Positions 1-12,733 of a stretch of DNA of 64,000 bases are shown piece by piece (position 1 is the first letter of the stretch; every line of letters starts with the position of its first letter). Source of the DNA: Primulina eburnea (lineage: Eukaryota; Streptophyta; Magnoliopsida; Lamiales; Gesneriaceae); assembly GCF_022965805.1 (NCBI RefSeq), contig NC_133117.1, positions 6,720,183-6,784,182 on the forward strand, read 5' to 3'. The notes under the pieces were generated by a model. The model was not told where the DNA came from. It saw only the letters and a list, made by a program, of their open reading frames with translations, and did no database searches. The position numbers were made by a program, and so were the translations under genes.

Positions 1-167
1 GGAGAGACCGACGAGACAAGCAAATGGCACAACTTCAAATCTTTAAAAACCATACAACACGAGTATCCAGTTTCAATTGCCGTATGACCTAGGCAATAGC
101 CAATAGAGAAAGATATCTTGATATTGAAAATGAGGTACCGAATTGTGTTGCCTAAAACCAGCGAGGA

Positions 168-3100
168 TTATACAGACATAGCCATTATTTGTCGAGCAAG
201 ACTAGGATCTTGTTGCAACAGCTCTCTCAGGTTGTTCTCTGTCTCAGCCATCTGCTTTTCCAAGTATTCCTTCGATGTCTACTCCATGCATTAAATTTTA
301 AACTCCCATTAATAGAAAGAAAATCCTTGTTCAGAGTATTTTGGGGGAAGTGGCAAAGTTATGATTCTAAATGGAATGCATGTGCATATTTTTGTTAGTT
401 TCACCCCTAACACACAAGACTCGGTATGGAAACATGAGCTTTTGATAACAAAAGCATTTAATCAATTGTGGTGCTGAGGATAAAAGGTTTCAAGTAATCA
501 GCAGATTAGTAACAATACTTGCTGGTTGCCACTATATTTAAAGAATAATAAACACGATCTGCTCATGCTTTATCAGGAACTAGAGGGCCTAAAGCTAATC
601 ATGGAAAACTTTAGTCACAAGTTAGAAGAAATAATATGAGAGGTATTGGTTCAATCCCCGTCTTTCCCTCTTGTTTACATACTAGCAGGCATGCTAACCA
701 ACTGTCTTAAGTACAAATGACATTTAAAAAGAAAAGGAAAAAATAAGTAAAGGAAACCAGTGACCTACCCAGAATTTAGATCCTAGGTTCAAGTTATACC
801 AAGTTAGAGGGCATAGTAAAGAAACTTTATGTAATCATAAGATTTACACTCTTTAGCTAGAGTCTCTTCGGAAAGAATGTTCACTTATCACTTGGATGCC
901 GTTTCATTTATCACATGTTCTTTTTTTGGAGATGATGTATGATATTATATTTTCGAAATCTTGGTATTATATTAAATAATACAAACTTCGATAATATTAA
1001 ATAATGCATGGTATTTAAAATTTTAAAGGCAATAGAAATTCGAAATCCGGTGCAAGACAAGTATTAATTTCGAAAATCAAAGCATATATATCGATCAAAT
1101 TGCAAGAAAATATTACATGCGATATAGTTTTTGCTCAACAAGATGCTAGCAAATTTCAGTACAATCTAGGTACATTATGAATCAGTACAAGAAAACAGTT
1201 ACATTCAACCATTAAACCCAATATCAATTTTCAAAATTAATGATACTTAGTGAACCAGTTTCTCAAAATATGGTATGATATTAAGTATGGAAGAAGCATA
1301 TCGAGTTATGAAAGAATTATATCAAAATTCTGGAAGAAATATCAACCAAATTATAGGTAAAATTTGCATCTCATCATCTATAAATACCATTCTATGACAT
1401 TCAAAAATTCATAACCAAATTCAGTCATAATTTCGAGAATTGCTCTCAAGGTATTCTCAAATTTTCGAATTCTGATTCTCTAAGTTCTGCTGAGTATTGA
1501 AGCTCTGCCGCAGTCTAAGTCCAAAGAGGATTTCGAGATCTGCCAGGCCAAGAAACAGTTGTTCTTCACGTTTTCTTCAAGATCTAAACTAAGTTGGCTT
1601 GTTTAAAAGTATAATTTTGGTTATGCCTTGTTTCGTTTTTTTTGAAAGTTTTCGGTCAAGCGCAATTTTTCTTCTATCCCTTCTTGATACGATTATAATT
1701 TGTTATATGTTTTGGCACTGTGGAGATTCAACTGGATATGGGTGAGAAATCCCAATATACGATGAGTTTATGGCTCTTACACAGTGGTATTGTAACCGTT
1801 ATATAACCTCGCCTCGTTAGATGAGTAAAGATTAGGGACTGATATCAGTAAACCATAAAAAATAGATGAATCTCAGTGTCTAGGCCAAAATATGCTTAAG
1901 TTTATGCTAATGATCTGAATTATGCTATGCAATATTGTTTTATTTTTTAAAATCATGTATATTTGTTACGTATGTGCTCGAACAGCCCTCACCTGCTGAG
2001 TGACGACCATATCACTCACTTTTTACTCTCTCTCCCCAGATAAGTCCGAAGATAGATAGAGGAAAAGGAACAAAACTAGTTTTCGGGTTGGCGATGGAAG
2101 AAACAACTAAAATGTAAATTAGTTTATATCGTTTTAAGTTTTATTTGATTTTCCATTGTAAACACTTTCCGCATATTTTATCGTTGACTCTACGTTGTAA
2201 AGACAATTTTATGATTGATTATGAATAATAAACTGTTTTTTGGTTTATGTTGTACTAGAAAACTTATTGTTTTCAATTCTGTGGTCGTACAACGACGCTG
2301 GTTTCGACTAACCCCGATCTTGAGGAGTGATATTAACACTGGTTGAGTTCTCACAATTCTTCTTGACCATTAACCAAATTTAGATTTGGGTTTCATTGAA
2401 TGCAAGAACATACCTTTGCAATGAGCTATATTGGAATGTGATTGACAAAAAATATATATTAGCAATCTTGATCGTTAAGCTTAAAAGCCAAACTCAAAGA
2501 AGAAATTGATTTGAGCAGCTTTTTTAAAAAGTCAACAATAGGTACTCTCAAATGTGAATTCAGGTCATATCAGACACAATATAGTTGCAAGAATAAGTTA
2601 TGTCCCTGGAAAGTAGGGCGGACTAAATTTTGTTCACGTCATCGACCTGCTTCATTTTCCCACCAGGAAACCACACTATTCCCATACTGTGCCCAACAAC
2701 ACAACAATCCACAAGCTTTCACCTTGGAAAACATGAAGACACATCAAGATTCTATACAAGTTTTGAGTTCCACACTATCACAATTCATTAGAAATAAAAC
2801 CGATATTCCTTCTATCTTACACCTTTTTGCTGTTTTCATCATTCTTGAAATATGAATAGTTAACAATACAACTAAAAAACTTATATATGAAAGAGTGTCC
2901 TTATCCCATTCTCAAAGAAAAGATGCATCCAACCATTTATGATATCCTGTCATTAGCCATTAATGCTTTAGCTTGATAATACTAAGACCAATGTCATTAT
3001 TTGACACGTTGCCACCACCTGTAGCGCAGACTGAGAAAATAAAACTATGAAGCAAAATCAGACCTTTTTGCATCATTAAAAAGCTATCATTAGGTTGGCC

Positions 3101-3948
3101 TCAGGAATTTGAACTTATTCTGAAAATATTTACTGGCTAATGGTTTAACATAAATGCTTCTTATCACACTCTGTAGCCTGAATTTTCCACTCAATCTAAG
3201 AATTAAAAAATCCACAAAGTGTAGTTTCTTTTTCCTCCTCTATGTCCCCCCGTCCCCTCTCTAGAAGAATCACAATCATCAAGAGGACAAACCATTCAAA
3301 AATTGAACACCTGAGGATTAAAATTTCACCTCTCAAGTAACACTAGAGTCCACAAAAATTCCCGAGAAAAAACATTATTGCAAGAACAAAACCACACCTG
3401 CAAGGAGACAATAGCATCCTCACTGTCTTTCATCTTCTTTTCTTGCTCTTCCATCAAAACTGGTTTGGGCTCCAAAATAAATCTGCCCACGTCATCTTAA
3501 ATTTCAAACATTTATATTCCCACATGACACGGATTTATCACACATAATTCCCTCAAAACAAAAGGAACGAATGGGATTTAAAACGACTTACGTTCTGCCA
3601 ACAGATTTATACGCATTGGTATCATCAGACAACTGCTTAAGCTCCTCCAAGGTCAAGTAAGCCCGCTTCTTCTCCCCCTCCTTGTTCCGCAGCTGATTCA
3701 GAACCTATATACGTCAAATAAAAAAATTAGCATAGTTACTTGGAATTTATGTAGATTTTGGACAGTATTTGAGTGGATTTAAAGACTAACCTGCTTCAAT
3801 TTTCCGGTAGTCTCGATCATTCGACCTTGGATTTCTAGAAATGCCTATTATAATTAACAAACAGATAAAATTAATTAACAAATCATCAAAACCAGAAAAC
3901 AAGCAGCAAATTTATGCTGATTACAGTTCGATTTGCTTCTTCGGCCAT
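168..3948 (-). CDS. PFD1: Prefoldin subunit 1 (5 exons, 128 aa)
   Basis: Subunit of the heterohexameric prefoldin co-chaperone, which passes nascent tubulin and actin to the CCT chaperonin in the cytosol. I joined five exons on the minus strand: 3925-3948, 3791-3844, 3592-3704, 3398-3482 and 168-278. All junctions are GT-AG and in phase, and give 128 residues, the usual length for this subunit. The start MAEEANRT and the end IMAMSV match the plant family. The two terminal helices (about residues 5-35 and 80-122) would form the coiled-coil tentacle, with the beta-hairpin between them (KRAYLTLEEL and VGRTFILEPK). Intron 4 is 3.1 kb and contains LTR-like sequence at 940-2338; the other introns are about 80-110 bp. 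The exons are too short to show as long ORFs. No frame damage is seen. Recognition is from family memory and is strong. Confidence 0.95.
940..2338. repeat. LTR-like sequence in PFD1 intron 4 (possible solo LTR)
   Basis: A 1.4-kb block without coding potential inside the last PFD1 intron. It looks like an LTR: it begins TGATATTATATTTTCG, has a promoter-like TCTATAAATACC near 1377, and ends near GTGATATTAACA. I found no matching 5-bp target duplication and no second copy in the window, so the boundaries and the class are guesses. An old solo LTR of a Gypsy element is the simplest reading. Confidence 0.35.
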
Positions 3949-4728
3949 TTGAGACTTCAAATGGATTTGAATTGAAAAGTTGGAAGATCACTGACGAAAG
4001 CTGGGTGAACAGAGAAGGGTTCGATCAAACGATATATTTCTAATTAGTGTCAGCTGGGGGTGGGCTGGGCTGGGCTGAAGTGGACTAGTCCATCAATGGC
4101 TACTGGGCTGGTATTTAATGGGCCTCCGAGTATTATAGCTTTAAATGGACCAGACAAGATGATCCAACATAATTTAGAGTTGTCAATTCGGGTGGGTTGG
4201 ATCGGATTGAGCAATAGTACTATTCAAAAATTGTTCAATCTAATTCATTCACTATATTGTTTTTCAGAAGCACCCTTAGCTGCACTCCACTTATATCCTC
4301 AGTATCTGACTTGAGCGTCGGAGGGGCTACGCCAGGACACCCTCGTGGCCCCTTTTAACGGTCTTATTCGTGATTTCAGGCTCGGGGTAATTTTGAAACA
4401 TGTGTCTGGACTGGTGACACTTGCTAGAATCGGACACTAAATTTCCCGCGAACATCAACACATAATAACAAAATCTCCCTCATATATAATTTAAATTTGA
4501 AATTTTAATCGTAGAAAAATAAAGTATATTTACTAAATTAAATAAACATTTATTTAAAAAAAAATTAAATTTTCGGGTCAAACCCGAACCCAACCCAACC
4601 CAACCCCATCATTTTTTTCGGGTCAGCTATCGGGAACTCGAAAACCCCAAACCCAAACCTTATTCTTTCCGGGTTGAACCGTGTCGGGTTAGTAGGTCGT
4701 GTCGGATTTTGACACCCATAAACATAAT
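3949..4728. other. Intergenic, PFD1 upstream region
   Basis: This holds the PFD1 5' leader and promoter (transcribed leftward). A tract of repeated GGGCTGGGCTGGGC type lies at 4059-4080, and a purine/pyrimidine-biased stretch with repeated AACCC units at 4575-4680 looks like low-complexity sequence. No gene is supported here. Confidence 0.5.
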
Positions 4729-4913
4729 GGCAAAAACTTGTGTGAGACGGTCTCACGGGTCGTATTTGTGAGACGGATCTCTTATTTGGGTCACTCATGA
4801 AAAAGTATTACTTTTTATGCTAAGAGTATTACTTTTTATTGTGAATATGGGTATGGTTGACCCGTCTCACAGATTGTGATCCGTGAGACGGTCTCACATG
4901 AGACTCACTCAAA
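4729..4913 (-). mobile_element. MITE copy 1 (GTGAGACGGTCTCAC family)
   Basis: A short non-coding element of about 185 bp whose ends both carry the palindrome GTGAGACGGTCTCAC (4742-4756 and 4893-4907). Its interior has GTATTACTTTTTATGC and a shared TGAATATGGGTA segment. The same unit recurs twice more, at 7445-7625 and 8088-8261, in the opposite orientation, so this is a dispersed repeat and not unique sequence. It is non-autonomous, and no transposase is present. Confidence 0.8.
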
Positions 4914-5080
4914 CATAATATCATGTCCAACTCCTATGCTTGATCGAATTTTCTCTCCAACTGAATCAAATTGCATTGTCATCTTTAATTTATCACATAA
5001 ATTGTGATTTCCAAAAAAATTCTCACATATTAATTGCATTATTAATAATACAATTAACATATTAGTTTGCTTTATGAAGG

Positions 5081-5415
5081 ACAATTGAATATACAGGAAT
5101 ACTATATATGTTTTTCATTTTGTATTTGTATTTTTCTTTAGTCTTACTTTGACTTTAATCTTTAGTCTTATTGAATTTATTTTCCCTTATAGATTTTAAG
5201 ATACTCTCCGGTATCCATTTTGTCTTTATCATTGTTAAATAATCAACTTAACAATTGAATATACAAACATTACATATGTTTTTCCCTTTGTATTTTTCTT
5301 TAGTCTTAGTTTGTCTTTAAATCTTTATGATTATTGATTTTTTTATCTTCTAAATTAGTCTTATGGATTTTAAGATAGATTTTCGGTTTCTATTTTGTCT
5401 TTATTATTATTAGGA
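5081..5415. repeat. Degenerate direct repeat, period about 170 bp
   Basis: Two imperfect copies, about 5081-5248 and 5249-5415. Each starts with ACAATTGAATATACA, continues through a T-rich TTTTTCTTTAGTCTTA segment and ends with GATTTTAAGATA and TTTTGTCTTTAT. This is AT-rich, non-coding intergenic sequence. Confidence 0.6.
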
Positions 5416-7441
5416 TCAGAAATAAATTTAAAAGAGGTTAATAAATTTATCTCAACAAATATTTGGTTGGGTTAGCAACCATGAAATTTTATTTTTGTCA
5501 GTTGGGTTCTCAAAAAGTCGATCAAAATGAACTGTGTGGAAATAGACTGACTGAGACGGCTCGAAGAGATGGTTTATGAAGAAAATCGGTTGGGCTCTAC
5601 TGGATAGTATTTATGATATGTAAGTTGAAAGATAAATATACACAAAGTTGTTTTTGGATGTTCGGAGACTTCAATACTCCTATGTCACCAATTCTTCTTT
5701 ACATAATGATTGCGCTAAAAGATTTTGATAATTACAAAGCAATTTAAAATCATCCACTTCGATATGACTTAACATTAGCTAACTGAAACTCTTAGTAAAT
5801 TTACTCTGAACTGATTTGAGCAGTAAGACTTCTTGCTCTCAATTACGCAAGAAAATTCTAAGAACAAATTTGATCCTTAAAATTTCAGATAATAACTTAT
5901 CAACATGTGCAAGATGTCCATTTTGGTTTGTAGAAAGCTTCTCTCACAAGATATATTAAACTAATTCGACACGATTAAATAATTAAATGTCTTTAACTAC
6001 TTATCGTAGGTGAGTTGCATACATGCTTCGTTGAATCTCCTAGTTTTTGACCTATTTGACTATAACTATCAATATGTATTTAATTTCATATGTCAATGCA
6101 AATTCTAAATCCGCCGATTGTATTACTCACTCATGTTGCAATCTATTCTTTCAACTTCATTTACAATATATAAAATATTATAAAAGTTAGCTAGACATCA
6201 ATATTCAAGTTAAACACAATAACACAATCAAGCATAATGTAAAAGTCAAACAGTTAATTATATAAAACAAAGTTTCGGTGTATGATCCGTTTATATCCTA
6301 ACAAATAAAATATTTTAGCTCATAAACGACATAATGAAATCTCAAAAAATAGTACAACAAGAGTTTATATCCTAACAAATAAAATATTTTAGCTCATGCA
6401 GTGCATATTCCATTTTATTAAATGTTTATGCATTATTTATTATTATTAGTGTTGTTGTTTAACTGTTTCATTCCATAATCATGACATATTATTTTTCACT
6501 TGGGGAGGGGGGACTATTGTGGCTGATGTTGGGCACCATGGTAGGTCACTCGAGTAGTTTTGCAGCACCAGACAGAGGTTCTGTCCATGGAGCTCGTGAG
6601 TGATATAGGATTACTCGGTTGTCAGATGTTTGAGTCTCCAAGTATGTTTATATATTATTTGAGTCCTTATCAGTTTTATGTCGTATTTTATTTATTGGGG
6701 AGATGCCATGTGTATATGTATGATTATTTGGAGTTGTTGTGAGTTTTTTATTTAGTTTATGTTGTTGTGAACCTTGTCGACTTTTTTTGAACTGCTACTT
6801 ATGAATTGTTGATTTGTGTCATGTCGACACTTGTGTGTGACTGTTTATGAATACAACAACATCGTCCTTGAGTCATTTTTTCATATGTATTTTAAATTTC
6901 TGGTATTTATTATTAACGGAGAGGTCGTGAAAATTTTTTACAGTTCTTGAGGTTCATTTAAGTATTTTAAACAATTTTCGCTAGAATTTTAAATTAATCA
7001 TTATTGTTTAATAACTAACTGTAATTATAATAACCGACGTTCATAGACTGACACAAATTCGATAATTTGACTCCGACAAAAAAAATGTATACAAAGATTA
7101 GCACAAGATAGAGATGAAAAAAAAATGAAACATGTTAGATAGAAATATTGATAATCAAGTTCGAGCTCGAAAAATATGTTAAATATTATATACTACTGTC
7201 TTATCTCAAAATCGGTGTGAAACGAAACTCAAGTTGTTTGGACCTTCATTTGAGCACTATCGAACTACCGCTAGAAATGGCTCAAACTCGCATTAGGTTC
7301 GAGTGATTGGATTCTTGATTTAAGCAATTTCTATCTAAAGTAGTAAAACAACAAAAAATATTAACACTAAAACGCAAGAAAAAGTAGCATTTAGGCAGCA
7401 GCTTGGTTGCCGAAGTGTGCAGCGGTAATACCCTATAAAAA
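5416..7441. other. Intergenic AT-rich region with a short direct repeat and a possible LTR fragment
   Basis: No gene is supported. A nearly exact 35-bp direct repeat (GTTTATATCCTAACAAATAA and onward) lies at 6289-6323 and 6363-6397. From about 6480 to 6960 the G-rich start (GGGGAGGGGGGAC) and the following T-rich tract resemble the end of an LTR or retroelement 3' region, but no boundary or duplication was found. The small ORF at 6560-6742 lies inside this tract and has no recognisable domain. Confidence 0.4.
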
Positions 7442-7444
7442 AAT

Positions 7445-7625
7445 GAGTGAGTCTCATGTGAGATCGTCTCACGGATCATAATCTGTGAGACGGGTCAACA
7501 ATACCCATATTCACAATAAAAAATAGTACTCTTAGTATAAAAAGTAATACTCTTTTATGGGTGACCCAAATAAGAGATCTGTCTTACAAATAATATCCGT
7601 GAGACCGTCTCACATAAGTTTTTGC
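7445..7625 (+). mobile_element. MITE copy 2 (GTGAGACGGTCTCAC family)
   Basis: Second copy of the element at 4729-4913, inverted relative to it. Terminal blocks read GTGAGATCGTCTCAC and GTGAGACCGTCTCAC. The interior shares CCCATATTCACAATAAAAAA and AAAAAGTAATACT with the other copies. Point differences at both ends show it is not a recent insertion. Confidence 0.8.
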
Positions 7626-8087
7626 CTAAAAAAATATATTATTTTTGTTTTTTCTTTGCTAAGTTTTAATCCTCAAAAAATTTCTATCAGAAATTATTTC
7701 ATTTAACACGATTGGTTGATGATATGTCGTGGCCTCACAAAATAGAAGAAAAGTTGGTCGAACAAATTTTGTAGGGTTTAATTTGATTCAAAAATTATTA
7801 AAATATGTTAAAGTTAGCTCGAATTCGATAACTTTAAATGTAAATATAATATTTTTAGTTAACTAAAAAATTCTTCGAGCCGACTGATCGATTCGTTTGC
7901 AGTTGCTGTAAAAAGGTACTTCATTTTCAAAACTTAAAACTATAATAATAATAATAGTTAAAATGAACTTCTGTGAATATAATAAGAAAAAAAGTTGAAA
8001 TACTATTATTTTTTAAATAAAATTGTGTTTAGTTTACCAACTGGCAGTAGTTTTGTTTTCTTTTGGAATTTTCTGGTAAAAGGAATT

Positions 8088-8261
8088 TGAGTGAGTCTCA
8101 TGTGAGACCGTCTCACGGATCATAGTCTGTGAGACCGGTCAATCCTACCCATATTCACAATAAAAAATAATACTCTTAGCATAAAAAGTAATACTTTTTC
8201 ATGGATGATCCGTCTCACAAATATGACCCGTAAAACCGTCTCACACGAATTTTTGCCAAAG
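8088..8261 (+). mobile_element. MITE copy 3 (GTGAGACGGTCTCAC family)
   Basis: Third copy, in the same orientation as the one at 7445-7625 and only about 460 bp from it. It sits some 375 bp upstream of the kinase start codon at 8636, so it lies in or beside that gene's promoter. The right terminal palindrome has decayed (AAACCGTCTCAC). Confidence 0.8.
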
Positions 8262-8635
8262 AATTTTTAAATCTTAAAAAAAAATAACAAGTATTCAACT
8301 ATAATAAAAAAAAATAAAACGTTACAATCGAATGACCCCTTCTTTCCCTCCCCTAATAGCGTCCTGTCAGTGTTCACACGCTCTTGTATTCCGTGTCTGG
8401 TGTAACCTATGCGACTGTAGGTAAATATCCCGGCGATCCTAATCAGATTCCGGCGGATATTGTCCCCTCTCCACCAACCCATCGGCTTTTTTCATACCTC
8501 AGGTTTACTGGAAGCCGTGCCTTGCTTTGTTGAGGGAAATGGAGTTTACCCAGTGTGTGAAAGTCCAATCTTTTCATTGATTTTTGTGAATCCGTTGAAG
8601 TGGGAATGTGAATCTGGTTTAGTTTTGTCGAGAAA

Positions 8636-11600
8636 ATGGGGTCTTGTCTTAGTGTCGAAGAAGAAGTACAGCAGCCAATGGAAAACAAATCTTCTCATCA
8701 TAAGCCAGGTTTTGTTTTTAGTAATATTTCCTTACTGTGTTTGTATATATCGTGCTTCAACTGTTAATATGGGATATTCATGAATCATAATAGATATATC
8801 GAGAAATGGACTCGATATAACTGGAACTCTTTATGTACCACAACTGGACTAATTGACTGGTTGGTAAATGGTACTAGTCTGTCTTAGATATCATCCATTG
8901 GAAAGTTTTTTGTCGCTTAAATGTTTAGTTATGTCATTGGTTGTACTCGGCGGAAATAAGAAATCATAGGTTTGCTGTGATCAATGAATGTTGCTTTTGA
9001 ACATTAGTTTGGATTTTGTGTAGGCTTAAACATAGTTGGGAGATTTATGTTTATTAAGATTGAGACTTGAATGTTACTCAATCCCAAAAGCTAGTTCAAG
9101 AGAGAGGATTGTTCAAGTCCATATATGCAACTCCTAGGAACTCTATTCAACCGATGTTGGACATGTTAACAATGTTTCTTGTTGGTCAATGACTGGGGGT
9201 TTTCAAATAAAATAAGAAATTACGTTAGTTGATAGGAAAGTTTATTGCAATTAGATTGTAGCTTGGTATATATTCGATTATAAATATATGGCCAATGCAG
9301 GTAAACTTCAGTTGGATTTTGATATACCAGATAGAAAGTTACACTCTAGTTGCATTTGTAGACTGTAGAAAGGGGTAATTATGTGACATAAAATCATAGA
9401 ATTCATTCATTTTTCTAAGACTTAGGATTTCTTTAACTACTGTCAGGTGTTACTTTATTCTTATACAACAAAATTAACATGCATGATTATTTTGGAATGC
9501 TCTGATCATGGCCTCGGTGCAGATACATAGAAAAGAGTAGTATCCATCGTCAGTGCTAACTTCTTTTCATAAATATTTGCAGTTATGTGCGCAGAGCCCT
9601 CATCTCCAATGAAAATGGGCTTTGTGAGTTCAAACCCTGTTATAGTGATATCCAAAAATGTGAGGGATCTACGTGTAAGTCCTGGGCATGGCGATCTCTA
9701 CATATTTACCTATGAGGAGATGAAGCTGGCCACCAAGCACTTCCGACCAGATCAGGTTCTCGGTGATGGAGGGTTCGGTATTGTCTACAAAGGAGTTATT
9801 GATGAGAACATGAGACCTGGTTACAAGACAACTCGAGTAGCCATCAAAGAGCTTAATCCCGAAGGTCTACAAGGAGATCGAGAGTGGCTGGTAATTTTCT
9901 TGATTCCTCAGGCTTTTAAATTCTTGGAACTGAGTTATTTTTCCTGGGAATAGAGCTATAGTATAAAGAAGTGATAAAAGGCAGAGAGTCAAGTAGCATG
10001 ATTTTCTGAATATATCTGTAGAGTGGATAAATCCATTGTGACAAGAATTTCATTTGTCAGATGGAGAAGGTATTGACCAAATAAAGCCAGGGTTATACAT
10101 AGTACTCTGAATAATATGGTCCTTTTGCGTTAAGATTATAGAGTGAAAGCAAACTTTGTTTATTCTACTTACGGGAAAAATAATGCCTCGCTGCTGGTAG
10201 CATGTTAGTAGGAGAGAATTTCTTAAGTTCTCGCCATATAATTTTTGCCCCTCGAAATTTCCATATAATATTTGTTATTTTAGCATACTTTTTCAAATGC
10301 TTCCTTTTCGTCTTTCATGTTATCACTTCCTTTTTTCCAATATGTCTCTATTAAACTAATATTTCCTACATTCCTTTTCTACTCTCTTGACTTCTGTTTT
10401 TAAACAACTTGTTGAACTCTTGAGAGCTGGCGCATAAATTATTTTTTTAAAATTTCTAACACATCCCTTCACTGTGTACGCTTTGGGGACCATATATATC
10501 TCCATATTTAATATCTCAAGGCGTCCATCCATGCATCTGTTGGTAGGGTGCCGGATCCAACGATCCGTTCAGGTGTCTGTTGGTAGGGTATCGGACAACA
10601 AAAACCCTGAAATAAACTGTGGGACCAACTCACTGAAATATTAAGGGGATTGCTTTGGGTCTCGAATTTATGACTTCCTACCTTTGATAGCGTGTTAGTA
10701 ACTGCTTGGCTCTAATGCAAAGGTCAAATATGCAGAAATGTTGTCAATTAACTCACCGATGTGGTTTTCACTTGCAGGCGGAGGTAAATTACTTGGGGCA
10801 GCTTCGACACCCTCATCTGGTGAAACTGATTGGCTACTGCTGCGAGGGTGACCATAGATTGCTGGTTTATGAATATATGGCTTCTGGGAGCTTGGAGAAA
10901 CACCTCTTTTTCAGTGAGTACAGTTGGATTTCTTCATGCACTATTGGTAGATGATGGTTAAGTGGTTTTTTGTGAATGTAAACTATCATCCTTTTATTTA
11001 TTTAGTCTGATATTGGTTTAATAATTACTCAAACATTGCTTATTGAGTTCAGAACCGATCAATAGCTATATGAAAGTAACTTTATCTATTCAAGATTTTG
11101 AGTTTCTGTTTGTTCAAAATGACACCAACAATCATTAGTAATTTATCCCATATGCTGCCTAGTGACACGCAGAACCAATAAATATGCATATGAAAGGAAC
11201 ATTAGCACGAATATTCCAAAAATTTTGGATTTTGAATTCTACTTGGTCAGTGTGATGCTGAAAATGAATTATATTAGTCCAATGTGTTACCGATGAAAAC
11301 AAGACATTTTCGACATACCCTTTTCACAGTTGTATTCTTTTTTCGCTTGTAGGAGTACGTGCCGCTTTAACTTGGCAGAAAAGATTGAAGATTGCTTTGG
11401 ATACCGCAAAAGGGCTTGCTTTTCTTCATGGTGTGGATAAACCAATCATATACCGTGATTTTAAGACGTCGAATATCTTGTTAGATGCGGTAAGTCAAGC
11501 CTCCTCCTCTTCATAGATTCAACAAGCATATTTAGCGATTTTGTTACACAATAAAAAAGAGATGTCCCATTGAAAGAAAAGGTGAGCATGAGAATATATC

Positions 11601-12530
11601 CTTTTGAAGTCACTTTGTTTTCGGCAAATTTCATTTTAAGGTGTCCATATATACCGTACAGAGTCAAATTTGTGCAGAATTCCTGCAGGATTTTAATGCA
11701 AAGCTTTCTGATTTCGGACTGGCTAGAGTTGGTCCAACAGGAGATCAAACTCATGTATCAACTCGAGTTATGGGTACTTATGGTTACGCCGCTCCTGAGT
11801 ACATAATGACCGGTGAGTCATTCTTTAATAAACAAAACCACTTCGAACCTCTAGGCAAATTATGTTGAAAAAAGTGAAATAGGATCAAGAATTGATAATT
11901 GAAAAGGGTCGATTTTCTAAATTTCTAATGTGATATTGTTACCTTATCTTCATTGTGGAATGCTTGATTCCTTCTGTATGCGCATTCTTTATGAAACCAA
12001 TTTAGTTTGTTTTATGCATCATATCACCTGGAAAATTTTCTACCAATCACTCTTCAACAGTCCTTTCTTTTGTTGGCATTTTTCGACTTTAAATAACACA
12101 AATGACTGAACATTGAACAGCTGCAGTGTTATCTAACTTCTTCTAATTAGTTTTACATGATTGGTCAGGACATTTGACGGCAAGAAGCGATGTGTATGGC
12201 TTTGGTGTCGTTTTACTTGAGATGCTCATCGGAAGACAAGCCATGGATAAGAGCAGGCCTAGCCAAGAACACAATCTTGTTGAGTGGGTCCGCCCAATCC
12301 TTAACCACAACAAGAAGCTTTTGAGAATAGTGGATCCAAGAATGGAAGGACAATACTCCACCAAAGTTCTTATGAAGGTGGCGAATGTTGTATATCAATG
12401 TATAAGCCAAAATCCAAAAGGTAGACCTGCAATGAGTCAAGTAGTTGAGATACTAGAACCCCTTGTAATGCAAGAAGTGAACAGGGAAGAGACAACGCTG
12501 CAGAGCGGAAGTAGCATTGTAACACGATGA
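8636..12530 (+). CDS. PBL17: PBL17-like receptor-like cytoplasmic kinase (RLCK VII), 379 aa
   Basis: Cytoplasmic Ser/Thr kinase of the PBS1-like class, which acts at the plasma membrane next to pattern-recognition receptors. Six exons join in phase with GT-AG borders: 8636-8708, 9583-9890, 10778-10913, 11353-11489, 11689-11812 and 12169-12530. The N-terminus MGSC gives an N-myristoylation glycine and an S-acylation cysteine, which supports membrane anchoring. Kinase landmarks: GDGGFG at 85-90, the VAIK lysine at 113, YRDFKTSN with the catalytic Asp at 208, DFG at 226-228, and [10 protein letters not shown] in the activation segment. All catalytic residues are intact. The insert [20 protein letters not shown] is typical of the PBL17-type branch. 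Assignment to the branch is from family memory; its specific role is not shown by the sequence. Confidence 0.93.
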
Positions 12531-12727
12531 AGTTCCAAAAAGTTGACCCCAAAGTGAAAGAAGAGAGACACTCGACAGAAAATGAGAACGGACAGTAACT
12601 TGGTGCAAGTAGCAAAAGTGAGCCTCCAAAGAACAATGATCTTTATAGTTCTCTTGAAAGTTATGAATTGTGTTTTAACTATCCTTTTCTAGTGTTCCAT
12701 TCGATTGGATTCCTTTTCTGTAGAAAT

Positions 12728-12733
12728 AATAAA
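12728..12733 (+). terminator. Candidate polyadenylation signal of the PBL17-like gene
   Basis: An AATAAA hexamer about 200 bp downstream of the kinase stop codon, in a T-rich 3' UTR. Placement fits; usage is not shown. Confidence 0.4.

Noticed and set aside
640..672. Second tRNA-like GGTTCAATCC motif
   Set aside because: Only the T-loop phrase is present; flanks do not fold as a tRNA.
4060..4314. 84-codon ORF on the plus strand
   Set aside because: Arises from a repeated GGGCTGGGCTG tract; no domain and no splice context.
4565..4798. 77-codon ORF on the minus strand
   Set aside because: Runs through repeated AACCC-type low-complexity sequence and into a MITE.
8443..8783. Overlapping ORFs on both strands before and over the PBL17-like start
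   Set aside because: They overlap the true first exon (8636-8708) in other frames or lie in its leader.
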